The notes under the pieces are model-generated. The model saw nothing but the letters and a program-made list of their open reading frames with translations, was not told where the DNA came from and did not search any database. Shown piece by piece: positions 31,896 to 40,132 of a DNA stretch of 64,000 nt (within the stretch, counting starts at the first letter, position 1; every line of letters begins with the position of its first letter). The translations under genes and the position numbers were made by a program. Source of the DNA: Phyllobacterium brassicacearum (GTDB taxonomy: Bacteria; Pseudomonadota; Alphaproteobacteria; Rhizobiales; Rhizobiaceae); assembly GCF_003010955.1 (NCBI RefSeq), contig NZ_PGGO01000020.1:39693-103692 (forward strand), written 5' to 3'.

Positions 31896-31924
31896 ATTGG
31901 ATGCTGTCGAGTAGAAAGGGTTCC
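31896..31924 (-). promoter_or_regulatory. ECF-type promoter of the DUF4142-cupredoxin operon
   Basis: On the minus strand GGAAC (31924-31920), 16 bases, then CATCCAAT (31903-31896). The same pair with one base changed (CATCTAAT) precedes the sigma gene itself. The -35 element begins 7 bases beyond the sigma stop, so the operon can be expressed on its own. Confidence 0.7.
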
Positions 31925-31930
31925 TGAAAA

Positions 31931-32617
31931 TTATTCTGGAAAGCCAAGACGCTGCATGACTGCAATAGTCAGGCGGTCGCAGCGCCGACCCGCGAACGGG
32001 AACGCATCAAGCAATATCGGACCGATCTGTTCATCCAATTGTGTACGCACAAGGTGCCTGGCGCGGTGAAGCCGGGTCTTGACCGTTTCGGGCCGGATAT
32101 CGAGCAGGTTGGCTGTCTCCTCGACACTCAGGCCTTCGATCACCCGGGCGACGAACACGATCCTGTACAGGTTTGGCAAATTGTCAGTGGCCCGTTCAAT
32201 GAGCTGCAGTATCTGTCGTTGCGCCATCCCCCGCTCAGGGTCGTCGCGATTGGCGAGCGGAAACTGAATAATCTGGGCCTCCTGCACAAACGTCGCCGCG
32301 ACATCGGATGCCCTTCGCCGCTTGCGCAAGCGTCCGAGCGCTTCATTGATCACGATACGGGAAAGCCAGGTAGCGAGTGAGGAATCGCCGCGAAATGTAT
32401 CGAGATGAGTGAAGGCGCTTAAGTAGGCCTCCTGGACGATGTCCTCGGCTTCGCCATCATTGCGCACAACGCCACGGGCAATCCGGTAGAGCCTGCGGTT
32501 GTGCGTTCGGACGATTGTACGAAACGCATCGGCGTCCCGGGTCAGGGCGCGCCGAACGAGATCGAAATCGCCCGACTGATCGGATGCGGTACTTTTGCTA
32601 GTCGAAATCGCGGACAT
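31931..32617 (-). CDS. ECF-type RNA polymerase sigma factor
   Basis: The 228-residue protein has sigma region 2 (GVVRNDGEAEDIVQEAYLSAF, then TWLSRIVINEALGRLRKRRR) and region 4 (LPNLYRIVFVARVIEGLSVEETA, RPETVKTRLHRAR). GAGGAG precedes ATG 32617. No anti-sigma gene is visible next to it; its neighbours downstream are DUF4142 and a cupredoxin. A promoter with the same spacing precedes both this gene and that operon, implying autoregulation. The signal that releases it is unknown. Confidence 0.9.
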   Translation of the reverse strand: MSAISTSKSTASDQSGDFDLVRRALTRDADAFRTIVRTHNRRLYRIARGVVRNDGEAEDIVQEAYLSAFTHLDTFRGDSSLATWLSRIVINEALGRLRKRRRASDVAATFVQEAQIIQFPLANRDDPERGMAQRQILQLIERATDNLPNLYRIVFVARVIEGLSVEETANLLDIRPETVKTRLHRARHLVRTQLDEQIGPILLDAFPFAGRRCDRLTIAVMQRLGFPE

Positions 32618-32638
32618 CGCCAATCTCCTCATCGATGT

Positions 32639-32667
32639 ATTAGATGCAACTCCCGCAGAAAAGTTCC
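32639..32667 (-). promoter_or_regulatory. Autoregulatory promoter of the ECF sigma gene
   Basis: On the minus strand GGAAC (32667-32663), 16 bases, then CATCTAAT (32646-32639), about 22 bases before the ATG at 32617 and just before the ribosome site. It is near-identical in layout to the promoter at 31896-31924. Confidence 0.7.
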
Positions 32668-33189
32668 CGGACCATATCCCAGCATCAAGGCTGCCATCCA
32701 GAGCGCTCGCCTGGGGTCGTTGCAGTTCACCGATGGAGTTTTACCATGCGCACCTACGGTAACAGATTTACCTCGTCGTGACCCAGTTGGATCTGATCGC
32801 AGCGCTTTTCGGGAAAGACAGATTGGCATTACGAAGGCCGCATCCACTGCCCCATCTCATGACAGTCGAGCAGCTTGGCCGGCAGCATCAACGCATGAGC
32901 CACTGCCGATAAAATCGGCTTCGTTAAGTGCCTTGCAGCTTCACCAACATCGATGTAGTTCCAGGTATCCTCGCTGTCTATTCCAGTGTCCCAAAAGTCA
33001 TAGCTAGAGATTATGCAGCATTGCGCCCAAGCTTTGGCCAGATGTGGGCTATCTCGCCCGTCATTTGAGAGTATCATCAAAGGGCTAGGGCAGGACATTC
33101 TCAGGCATGTTACTGTAACGTACTCCTGACCAGGCGTTGTCAGCTGGTAATATGTTGAGAATCGTAAGTCAGACGGCCCAAAATGGGGA
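32668..33189. other. Gene-poor stretch of about 520 bases
   Basis: No supported gene. A leftward open frame (32829-33347) spans it, but its right part overlaps the sulfatase remnant in another frame, so I treat it as chance. TGTTACTGTAACGTACT at 33106-33122 resembles the site at 22274-22290. Confidence 0.5.
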
Positions 33190-33515
33190 GGCACATTTCC
33201 GCTTGCCTGAAATGCATTGAGGTAGGGGGCGCTCCGCAGAGCGTGAGATTCCTGTTCGCCACCAACAGAGATGGCTGACACGGTTCGTATTCGCGATTGG
33301 AGCGTCCGTTGTCTGCAAGCAGGAAGGAAGTCTGGTCGATACGTCAATGTAGCGGTCGGTCGGGATCTCGTCTGAGGCCCCGGCGAGATGCAGCGACGTA
33401 TTGAAGATGTCCATCAGGTCGAATAGTTAGTCGCTCTCGCGGCCGGGCGTTATCATGCCCTGCCAATAGGCAATGCCGGGAACGCGCACGCCGCCCTCCC
33501 AGGCCGACCCCGGCG
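33190..33515 (-). pseudogene. Remnant of a second sulfatase gene
   Basis: Reading leftward, three frames together spell an internal sulfatase segment: WEGGVRVPGIAYWQGMITPG, RESD, an in-frame TAA, then LFDLMDIFNTSLHLAG and TDRYID, then after a frame change DQTSFLLADNGRSNREYE. In intact relatives these blocks follow one another. So there is at least one stop and one frameshift, and both ends are missing. It is a different subfamily from the intact sulfatase at 22521 and abuts the broken small gene at its upstream side. Confidence 0.75.
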
Positions 33516-33647
33516 ACGCTGACTGGTGTGAGCGCACGCCCCACCCTGGCCCCGGCGACATTCACGAGGCTGTACATTCCGTGATAGGAAGCTCACACTG
33601 ACACTCATGACCAGTAACGCGGTCTTGAATCTCTTCGAGAACGTCAT
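33516..33647 (-). pseudogene. Broken second copy of the small ARVGR-type secreted protein gene
   Basis: Starting at ATG 33647 (AGGGGCAGGAA upstream) the frame gives MTFSKRFKTALLVMSVSVSF, then must change frame to read LVNVAGARVGRALTPVSVAGV. The intact neighbour at 33925 reads MNVSRKLKIVLLVAIAGLFG and FVTTAEARVGRPLTPVSVAGVA, so this is a paralogue with a frameshift. Its 3' end is replaced by the sulfatase remnant at the words VSVAGV/SAWEGG, which marks an illegitimate join. Confidence 0.7.
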
Positions 33648-33712
33648 TTCCTGCCCCTGACGGCAAGGTGACCTGGACGGTATTCACGACATCTTCGGAT
33701 CGGGCTGCAACT

Positions 33713-33925
33713 CTAACAATTATAAACGCCAGCGGCGCAACGCCTCGCCGACCTCCGTGCCACCCCGGCGACACTGACGGGCGTGAGCGGACGTCCAACC
33801 CTGGCCTCGGCTGTCGTCACAAAGCTGGACACGCCAGGTATCGAAAGCTCCGATCCGGCCTCTATACCGAACAAGCCGGCGATCGCGACCAACAGGACGA
33901 TCTTGAGTTTCCTTGAAACGTTCAT
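33713..33925 (-). CDS. Small secreted protein, ARVGRPLTPVSVAGVARR type
   Basis: The 70-residue product has a signal peptide (MNVSRKLKIVLLVAIAGLFGI) and a mature part with ARVGRPLTPVSVAGVARR followed by a basic Arg/Cys tail. I recall this block from small rhizobial proteins beside DUF2092 genes, without a function. Its ATG overlaps the DUF2092 stop as ATGA, and GGAGG precedes it, so the two are translationally coupled. Confidence 0.65.
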   Translation of the reverse strand: MNVSRKLKIVLLVAIAGLFGIEAGSELSIPGVSSFVTTAEARVGRPLTPVSVAGVARRSARRCAAGVYNC

Positions 33926-34734
33926 TTGGTGCCTCCTACGGTGAGGTGATCTGGAAGCTCATCGATATTCGCCAGTTTCTTCGGATCGTCGACCTGCTTG
34001 GCGTCAGCGGGTTTCTTGAAGCCGAAATCGCTCGCTATGGCGTCAGTCCCTGCCTTCCAGTCGCTGATTTGGATGCTGTACTGCGGCCCCTGATCAACCT
34101 GGCTGGCGGTGATGACATACCTGCAAGGATAGGGCTGCTCGCCTTGAGCGATCCAAATCTGCCAATCGACTTCCTTTGTCCGGAACGCGAGATGATCACA
34201 TTCAGTACCGCCGATCACGCCACTGCCGAGATCCTTCACGTCCACGACATCGCCCATCAACTCGTCATAGACGTTTGGCAACAGAAGATCAGCTCCTGGG
34301 AGAGGTCTGTTGTATTTGTCCCTCAATGCATCAACCAATTGGTCGATCGCTCCGGGGACCTCGGCCTGAGCGTAGACTTTGTCATCCTTGTTTAACAACG
34401 TCAGCGTTTTGCCGTCGAAAGTCATCTCGACATTGGCAAATCCGCCAGTGCGTGTGACGCGAATTTTGTCTGGGCGGCCCATCTCGACCTTACCGGAACT
34501 CGCCAGCAGCAGTTTCTGGTGGTCCTTGGTGACAACTTCAAGATTGGTGTCGTAATTAAATGAAATGGCCTTCTGCCCCGCAAGATATTCGGACATCGCT
34601 TTAAGAAGCTCTTTGGCCTCCGCCTCACCGGCCGCTACGACAGACGTCATGCCTGAGACGACTGTGAGAGCAAGGGCAATCGATGAAACTGTGCCGGACG
34701 CGACCGTCACGGCCTTCCGCATAATCGTCATCAT
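33922..34734 (-). CDS. DUF2092 periplasmic protein
   Basis: The 270-residue protein has a signal peptide (to about residue 36) and a LolA/LppX-like fold suggested by the DUF2092 pattern: AISFNYDTNLEVVTKDHQKL, GRPDKIRVTRTGGFANVEMTFDGKTLTL, then DHLAFRTKEVDWQIWIAQG. A role in handling lipids or lipoproteins is an inference from the fold. It is coupled to the small secreted gene and upstream of the sulfatase remnant. M1 and M2 are both possible starts. Confidence 0.8.
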   Translation of the reverse strand: MMTIMRKAVTVASGTVSSIALALTVVSGMTSVVAAGEAEAKELLKAMSEYLAGQKAISFNYDTNLEVVTKDHQKLLLASSGKVEMGRPDKIRVTRTGGFANVEMTFDGKTLTLLNKDDKVYAQAEVPGAIDQLVDALRDKYNRPLPGADLLLPNVYDELMGDVVDVKDLGSGVIGGTECDHLAFRTKEVDWQIWIAQGEQPYPCRYVITASQVDQGPQYSIQISDWKAGTDAIASDFGFKKPADAKQVDDPKKLANIDELPDHLTVGGTK

Positions 34735-35070
34735 TGAAGTATGCCTCCTTTGGGTTGCACTTCGTCAGATATCGATCTGGTATTTCTGCAGGTTTCGGAG
34801 AGTTCCCGTTCGGTCGGGAAGTTGTGATTGCCCGCATCGCGAAGACTACACGTTGTGGTGCCGGAAGACCCGTAACATCGGGTATATTACGGTACGTTCG
34901 GTATGCCATGGGAACATGGTAGTCGTTGAGCGATGGATATGCAGGGATCGCCAGTCCTGCGAATGCCTTCATTGTAGGCCTGATCCCCGCGCCAGATGGG
35001 CGCATTATCCGCACACCAACCCGAAGACACGCCGGAATTCTGACAATGGCGTTGTTAGCGCTGACGCAAT
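34735..35070. other. 336-base gap between DUF2092 and DUF6074 genes
   Basis: No supported gene in either strand. An inverted repeat ACCCG/CGGGT (about 34868-34883) is followed by TATTACGGTACG. The DUF2092 promoter should lie here but has no clear consensus match. Confidence 0.45.
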
Positions 35071-35361
35071 TTAATAGGCTGATGTTTCGCCATTGGCGTC
35101 CTGCTGGTCGTAGAGGCGCGATAGCTCGAGTTCGACCGCAGTGAAGAAGGCGCCGACCTGCTCATCCTGGTCGTCTTCCGGAACACCGATCTTGTCCAGG
35201 TGCCTGAACAAGGTGTCGGCGATCTGATTACGATAAGCTTCCGCTTGCCGGTCGGTAGCCTTTTCCATGATCCGCGCTGCTACGTCGCGGACCTTTGCCA
35301 CCCTTCGCGTGAGAGGAAATGGAATGACCTGGCATGGCATCGGGGTTATGGATTCGAACAT
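35071..35361 (-). CDS. DUF6074-like small protein
   Basis: The 96-residue protein begins MFESITPMPCQVIPFPLTRR; the VIPFPLTRR block and the following helical basic segment (VAKVRDVAARIMEKA) resemble DUF6074 proteins of Rhizobiales. The C-terminal half is acidic and helical. A GGGAAAA site lies before ATG 35361; the ATG at 35340 is an alternative. Function unknown. Confidence 0.65.
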   Translation of the reverse strand: MFESITPMPCQVIPFPLTRRVAKVRDVAARIMEKATDRQAEAYRNQIADTLFRHLDKIGVPEDDQDEQVGAFFTAVELELSRLYDQQDANGETSAY

Positions 35362-35480
35362 GCTCTTTTTCCCAGTCCGGCAAGACTTGCTTGGTAATTG
35401 ATTCGCCTGACGATAGCGGAGATTGTCCTAACAATTTGTTTCGAAAGGTCTTTGACTAAGCGCGCACCTCCCGACTTCCT

Positions 35481-35602
35481 GGTTACGTAACGGTCTGTGC
35501 ATAACAGGCTGACAAACAGATTGTGCGTAACGACATCATAATGTTGCCGGTTACGGCACGCATGCCTATCACGGAAGGGTAAAGTGATTCGCATTCGTTA
35601 CG
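35481..35602. promoter_or_regulatory. Cluster of GTTACG/CGTAAC half-sites, candidate operator
   Basis: Within 122 bases before the gene at 35618 there is a perfect palindrome GTTACGTAAC (35481-35490) and three further half-sites: CGTAAC (35526-35531), GTTACG (35550-35555) and GTTACG (35597-35602). The full palindrome recurs at 35781-35790 inside that gene and at 36660-36669 inside the SDR gene. The binding protein is unknown. Confidence 0.5.
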
Positions 35603-35617
35603 GCGCAGACAAAAAAT

Positions 35618-36046
35618 ATGGCACTCAGCAATGCAGAGAGGCAGCGACGGCACCGCGAACGGCAGAAGCTGAAACTTGCCGCGGTTGCTCCAGACCTTGC
35701 CGCGCAATATGAGAACATCGGGGCTGATCTGCGTGAGAAGCTTTATGCTCTTATTGACGCGGAAAATGCTCGCAGGGGACGTTACGTAACCGCCAGACCT
35801 GCCGAGACGACAGATTTTCGCCGTGTCATCCTCGACATTGCACTCAATGAAAATCGCTCCGGCATTGCCGATGCCGCGCGCATGGTTCTGTTGCAGGCAT
35901 TGTGCATGGGGGAAAGCTCGGAAAAGGAAATCCTTGAAGCTCGTCAGCAAAAGGAAGCTTTGGTAGCGAAGAAACCCGAAAGCCGCGATTCCAAGGAACA
36001 GGTGATACCCCTTGCCCATTATGTGCGGGTCCCAAATTTCGGCTAG
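35618..36046 (+). CDS. Small basic helical protein of unknown function
   Basis: The 142-residue protein begins MALSNAERQRRHRERQKLKL, a strongly basic helix of a kind found in many phage and accessory-gene products. A central helical region with RVILDIALNENRSGIADAARM could be a DNA- or protein-binding fold. The half-site cluster just upstream and a palindrome inside the gene allow the idea that it regulates itself; this is speculation. I do not recognise a family. Confidence 0.55.
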   Translation: MALSNAERQRRHRERQKLKLAAVAPDLAAQYENIGADLREKLYALIDAENARRGRYVTARPAETTDFRRVILDIALNENRSGIADAARMVLLQALCMGESSEKEILEARQQKEALVAKKPESRDSKEQVIPLAHYVRVPNFG

Positions 36047-36132
36047 GTTTGCCGTTTTACTTCTGTTTCCATCTTCTGCTAGGCTTGCGGACCAGCCTTC
36101 CCGACAGTCCAACAAACATGAGGACATTCCCC

Positions 36133-36978
36133 ATGGCGCATCCGGCTTTTTCAGCATCCAATGTCGCAGTTATCACCGGAGGTGCATCCGGCATTGGCCT
36201 GGCAGCGGCCAAGCGTTTCGCCTCAATGGGTCTGAAGGTCGCTATTGCCGATCTTGGCGGAGACAAACTCAATGCCGCACATGCTATCGTCGCGCAACAG
36301 TCTGATCCCGATAGCGTCATCGCCGTCGAAACGGACGTCACCAGCATCGATGATTTGCAGCGACTGCAAGCGACAGTGGAGCAAAAGTTTGGCGGCGTTG
36401 ACATCCTGATGAACAATGCCGGTATTCAGCCCGGCAGCAGCATATTCGACACCGGCAGATGGGACCAGATCATCGCCGTCAACCTGTTTGGCGTGATTCG
36501 AGGCAGCCAGGTGTTCGGACCAAAGATGATCCAACGGCAAAAACCTGGGCTCATCATCAACACCGGCTCGAAACAAGGCATCACCACGCCGCCCGGCGAT
36601 CCTGCCTATAATGTCTCGAAATCCGGCGTGAAAACCTTCACCGAGGCCCTGCAGCACGAGTTACGTAACACCAGCAATTGTCGCGTAACGGCCCATCTCT
36701 TCATACCCGGCTTTGTCTATACTCCCCTGACTGCCGGCAACCGGACGGAGAAGCCCGCAGGCGCATGGACGCCGGAACAAACCGTCGATTTCATGCTGGA
36801 GCGTGTATCAGCGGGAGACTTCTATATCCTCTGCCCCGACAACGATGTAGCCAGGTCCATCGATGAACGGCGGATACTCTGGGCTGCGCATGATATCATC
36901 AAGAACCGTCCGCCATTGTCCCGCTGGCATCCGGATTATCAAAGCGAGTTTGCAGATTTCCTCACGCGCAAGGATTGA
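36133..36978 (+). CDS. Short-chain dehydrogenase/reductase
   Basis: The 281-residue protein has the SDR cofactor motif TGGASGIG (15-22), NNAG, and the active-site YxxxK in AYNVSK with a Ser in NTGSKQG. An acidic residue after the second strand (AIADLGG) suggests NAD rather than NADP. GAGGAC precedes ATG 36133; the frame is open to 36049. The substrate is unknown. It lies 77 bases before the aminopeptidase gene. Confidence 0.88.
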   Translation: MAHPAFSASNVAVITGGASGIGLAAAKRFASMGLKVAIADLGGDKLNAAHAIVAQQSDPDSVIAVETDVTSIDDLQRLQATVEQKFGGVDILMNNAGIQPGSSIFDTGRWDQIIAVNLFGVIRGSQVFGPKMIQRQKPGLIINTGSKQGITTPPGDPAYNVSKSGVKTFTEALQHELRNTSNCRVTAHLFIPGFVYTPLTAGNRTEKPAGAWTPEQTVDFMLERVSAGDFYILCPDNDVARSIDERRILWAAHDIIKNRPPLSRWHPDYQSEFADFLTRKD

Positions 36979-37055
36979 TAAACGACGTCGGCTTGATATC
37001 GCTGATGGTCCGGTTCTATGTTGGCATTATCTTCATCCAGCAGCATGGATTTTCA

Positions 37056-38306
37056 ATGACCTCATCAGCTAAAATCCCCTCGGTCGATCCCGTCAAGCTC
37101 GACCGTCTCGCGGAAGTCGCCATCAAGATCGGCCTGCAGCTGCAGCCGGGACAGGATCTCCTGATCACTGCCCCGCTTGCCGCGGTGCCACTGGTGCGCC
37201 GCATTACGGAACACGCCTACAAGGCCGGCGCAGGATTGGTGACGTCCTTTTATAGTGACGAAGACGCGACCCTCATGCGCTACCGCAACGCGCCAGACGA
37301 CAGTTTTGACCGTTCCGCGGGCTGGCTCTACGAGGGCATGGCCAAGGCTTTTTCTGCCAACACTGCCCGCCTTGCCGTTGCTGGCGACAATCCGATGCTG
37401 CTTTCCTCGGAGGACCCGGAGAAGGTTGCCCGCGCCAACAAGGCGCAATCGCGCGCCTATCAACCCGCGCTGGAAAAGATTGCAGGTTTCGATATCAACT
37501 GGAACATCGTTTCCTATCCCAATCCGTCATGGGCGAAACAGGTATTTCCTGATCAGGATCCGGAGGTAGCGGTCACCATGCTCGCCGACGCGATCTTTGC
37601 GGCCTCGCGTGTCGATGTGGACGATCCCGTCACCGCCTGGCGCGACCATAATGCGACTTTGCGCAAGCGGACCGAATGGCTGAACGCGCGGACATTCTCC
37701 GCGCTGCATTTCAAGGGACCTGGCACCGATCTCTCCGTCGGACTTGCCGATGAGCATGAATGGCATGGCGGTGCTTCGGTGGCCAAGAATGGCATCACCT
37801 GCAACCCGAACATTCCGACCGAGGAAGTCTTCACCACCCCCCATGCGCTACGCGTCGATGGCCACGTATCCAGCACCAAGCCACTCTCCCATCAGGGCAC
37901 GCTCATCGAGAACATCCGTGTGCGTTTCGAAGGCGGCAAGATCGTCGAAGCCAAGGCGACGCGTGGTGAGGAAGTATTCAACAAGGTCCTCGGTACGGAT
38001 GAAGGTGCGCGGCGCCTAGGCGAAGTTGCCCTCGTCCCGCACTCATCGCCGATTTCGGCTTCGGGCCTCTTGTTCTTCAACACATTGTTTGATGAGAACG
38101 CCGCCAGCCACATCGCGCTCGGCCAGTGCTACTCGAAGTGCTTCATCAATGGCGGTGAACTTTCACCGGATGAAGTCGCAGCGCGCGGCGGCAACAAGAG
38201 CCTCATTCACATCGACTGGATGATCGGTTCCGGTGAGATAGAGGTCGATGGCATCAACAAGGATGGCTCGGTCGTGCCGGTGATGCGCAAGGGCGAGTGG
38301 GTCTAG
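37056..38306 (+). CDS. M29-family aminopeptidase
   Basis: The 416-residue protein matches thermophilic-type metalloaminopeptidases (family M29): LAEVAIKIGLQLQPGQDLLI at the start, CNPNIPTEEVFTTPHALRVDG with a metal-binding Glu, and later His and Asp ligands in HIALGQCYSKC and LIHIDWMIGSGE. It removes N-terminal residues from peptides in the cytosol. ATG 37056 is chosen because the 27 residues upstream are unlike the family; its ribosome site is weak. Confidence 0.9.
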   Translation: MTSSAKIPSVDPVKLDRLAEVAIKIGLQLQPGQDLLITAPLAAVPLVRRITEHAYKAGAGLVTSFYSDEDATLMRYRNAPDDSFDRSAGWLYEGMAKAFSANTARLAVAGDNPMLLSSEDPEKVARANKAQSRAYQPALEKIAGFDINWNIVSYPNPSWAKQVFPDQDPEVAVTMLADAIFAASRVDVDDPVTAWRDHNATLRKRTEWLNARTFSALHFKGPGTDLSVGLADEHEWHGGASVAKNGITCNPNIPTEEVFTTPHALRVDGHVSSTKPLSHQGTLIENIRVRFEGGKIVEAKATRGEEVFNKVLGTDEGARRLGEVALVPHSSPISASGLLFFNTLFDENAASHIALGQCYSKCFINGGELSPDEVAARGGNKSLIHIDWMIGSGEIEVDGINKDGSVVPVMRKGEWV

Positions 38307-38372
38307 AGCAATTCCAGGAAAAGTGGAAACCGGTTTTCCGTCCGGAATCGCGTCAAAACGAAAGAAGAAATA
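38304..38372. repeat. RIME-like intergenic repeat
   Basis: The stretch starting in the stop codon (TCTAGAGCAATTCCAGG...) continues with GGAAAAGTGG and CCGGTTTTCC, which can pair. It has the look of the short RIME-type intergenic repeats of Rhizobiaceae, often starting tctagagc. Family assignment is from memory; counting genome copies would decide it. Confidence 0.55.
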
Positions 38373-38381
38373 GCGGGCATA

Positions 38382-38413
38382 AAAAATCGCCACTGCAAAC
38401 AGTGGCGATTTTT
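38382..38413. terminator. Bidirectional terminator
   Basis: AAAAATCGCCACTG (38382-38395) and CAGTGGCGATTTTT (38400-38413) form a 14-bp stem with a 4-base loop. A T run lies on each strand. It separates the convergent aminopeptidase and saccharopine-dehydrogenase-like genes. Confidence 0.9.
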
Positions 38414-38428
38414 ATGTTCTAGCTGTTG

Positions 38429-39532
38429 TCAGGCTACGAGCCGTCCAGCTGATTCCGCCTGTGCGTAGGCTTTGCCGAAGCGGTTGGCGAGGAACGCATC
38501 GAGCGCGATATCTTCTTGGCGGATGAAGCCCTGCTGCGGCAGGTCGCCTTTGGCCAGCATGTCAAGCACGGCGCAGATTGCCGATGCCGTCGTGATCTGG
38601 ATGCCGCTGTAGAGCTGCGCGCCGATGTGATTGCTGTAGACCTTGTTGGCATAAGTCTCCTGCAGCAGGCGGCCCTTCTTGCGACCGCTGACCGTGACGA
38701 AAATCACGACAACATCCTGCAGCGTCGAAGGCAGTGCGTTCTCCAGAATATCCTTGAACACATCGCGGCGGTCACGCAGGCCGAGATCGTTGAGCAGCGC
38801 CTTCATGATGGCAGCATGGCCAGGATAGCGGATGGTGCGGTAGTTGAGGGTACGCACCTTCCCGAGCAATGTCTCGCACAATGTCCCAAGCCCGCCGGAC
38901 GTATTGAACGCCTCGTAGGTAACGCCGTCGAGGGAGAACTCCTCGCGCTCCTCCAATGGCGGGACTTCCGTCAATTCGCCATCGACGATGGCTTCGCAGG
39001 GCTCGCAATACTCATTGATAACTCCGTCCGTGCTCCACGTCAGGTTGTAGTTCAGTGCATTGGACGGATATTGCGGCAGTGCGCCGACCCGCATGCGTAC
39101 GCTTTCCAGCGAGTCGAAACGTTTGGCCAGATCATTGGCAACGATGGAGATGAAGCCGGGCGCAAGGCCGCACTGGGGAATGAATGCGGTTGTTGCCTTT
39201 GCCGAAAGCTGCTTGACGATGCGCGTGCTTGCAACATCTTCGGTAAGATCAAGATAATGCACGCCGGATTTGGCAGCAGCCTCGGCGATCCGGGTGGTAA
39301 GATGAAATGGTGCTGCACTGAGCACAGCAAATTTGCCGTCGAGGACTTGCTCGAGTGCGCCAGCTTCGGCGATTTCGATCTGCTTCGTTGCAACGAGAGG
39401 CGATACATCAAGCGCATCAAGCTGGGCCTGGGCGCGATCAACGACGGTAACGTGATAATCTCCGGTACCGGCCAGAAGATTGGCGATGGTTCCGCCGATT
39501 TTACCCGCACCAACAACAACGATCTCTTTCAT
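38429..39532 (-). CDS. Saccharopine dehydrogenase-like protein (Lys9 type)
   Basis: The 367-residue protein begins with a Rossmann fold (MKEIVVVGAGKIGGTIANLL) and has the saccharopine-dehydrogenase pattern QCGLAPGFISIVANDLA. It may act in lysine or alpha-aminoadipate catabolism, but several related enzymes act on other amino acid imines. ATG 39532 follows GGGGAATCAT; the frame is open to 39586. It is divergent from an AsnC/Lrp regulator, which fits amino-acid-responsive control. Confidence 0.85.
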   Translation of the reverse strand: MKEIVVVGAGKIGGTIANLLAGTGDYHVTVVDRAQAQLDALDVSPLVATKQIEIAEAGALEQVLDGKFAVLSAAPFHLTTRIAEAAAKSGVHYLDLTEDVASTRIVKQLSAKATTAFIPQCGLAPGFISIVANDLAKRFDSLESVRMRVGALPQYPSNALNYNLTWSTDGVINEYCEPCEAIVDGELTEVPPLEEREEFSLDGVTYEAFNTSGGLGTLCETLLGKVRTLNYRTIRYPGHAAIMKALLNDLGLRDRRDVFKDILENALPSTLQDVVVIFVTVSGRKKGRLLQETYANKVYSNHIGAQLYSGIQITTASAICAVLDMLAKGDLPQQGFIRQEDIALDAFLANRFGKAYAQAESAGRLVA

Positions 39533-39652
39533 ATGATTCCCCATGGATATAAAAAACTTATATGAATTTCGCAGATTGCTCGGCAAAATGAAGCATGTAA
39601 ACTGACGATATCACGCACTAATTTGAACAATATGCCGAATGGATTTGTCATT

Positions 39653-40081
39653 ATGCTGACGGAAGCTGATCATTCCCTGTTGTCGCTGCTGCGAGAGAAT
39701 GCCAGAGCCTCGACTGCCGACCTTGCCCGCAAGCTCGGCGTCTCTCGCACGACGGTGCAAAGCCGCATCGAGCGGCTGGAAAAACGCGGCATGATCCGGG
39801 GTTATAGCGTTCAGCTGTCGCCCGAATATGAGCGGAATCTCGTCAGGGCGCATGTGCTGGTGACGGCTTTGCCAAAACTGGCAACGAAGGTTGAAGCAGC
39901 CTTGCGGAAAATCGCCTGGGTGAGAACCTTGCATTCGGTTAGCGGTCAGTTCGACATGATCGTCATTGTCGAGGCACCATCCATTCAGGAACTGGACAAA
40001 TTGCTGGATGAGATCGGAGCACTGGAAGGCGTCGAGCGCACCATGTCGTCGATCATCCTCTCCACCCGCATCGACCGGTAG
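39653..40081 (+). CDS. Lrp/AsnC-family transcriptional regulator
   Basis: The 142-residue protein has an N-terminal helix-turn-helix (TEADHSLLSLLRENARAS, LGVSRTTVQSRIERLEKRG) and a C-terminal RAM ligand-binding domain (about 65-140). It is divergent from the saccharopine-dehydrogenase-like gene, a strong hint that it controls that gene in response to lysine or a related amino acid. The start at 39653 gives the common N-terminus; 39632 is also possible. Confidence 0.9.
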   Translation: MLTEADHSLLSLLRENARASTADLARKLGVSRTTVQSRIERLEKRGMIRGYSVQLSPEYERNLVRAHVLVTALPKLATKVEAALRKIAWVRTLHSVSGQFDMIVIVEAPSIQELDKLLDEIGALEGVERTMSSIILSTRIDR

Positions 40082-40132
40082 AACAACCTTAAACAGGCCG
40101 CTTGACTCTTCCTTTGATTGGATTCCATAATA

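Noticed and set aside
32829..33347. Leftward 172-codon open frame
   Set aside because: Its 5' part overlaps the sulfatase remnant in a different frame, and the product looks like no protein I know. Its length is probably a by-product of the decayed gene.
38516..39565. Rightward 349-codon open frame opposite the saccharopine-dehydrogenase-like gene
   Set aside because: Shadow of a clear Rossmann-fold gene.
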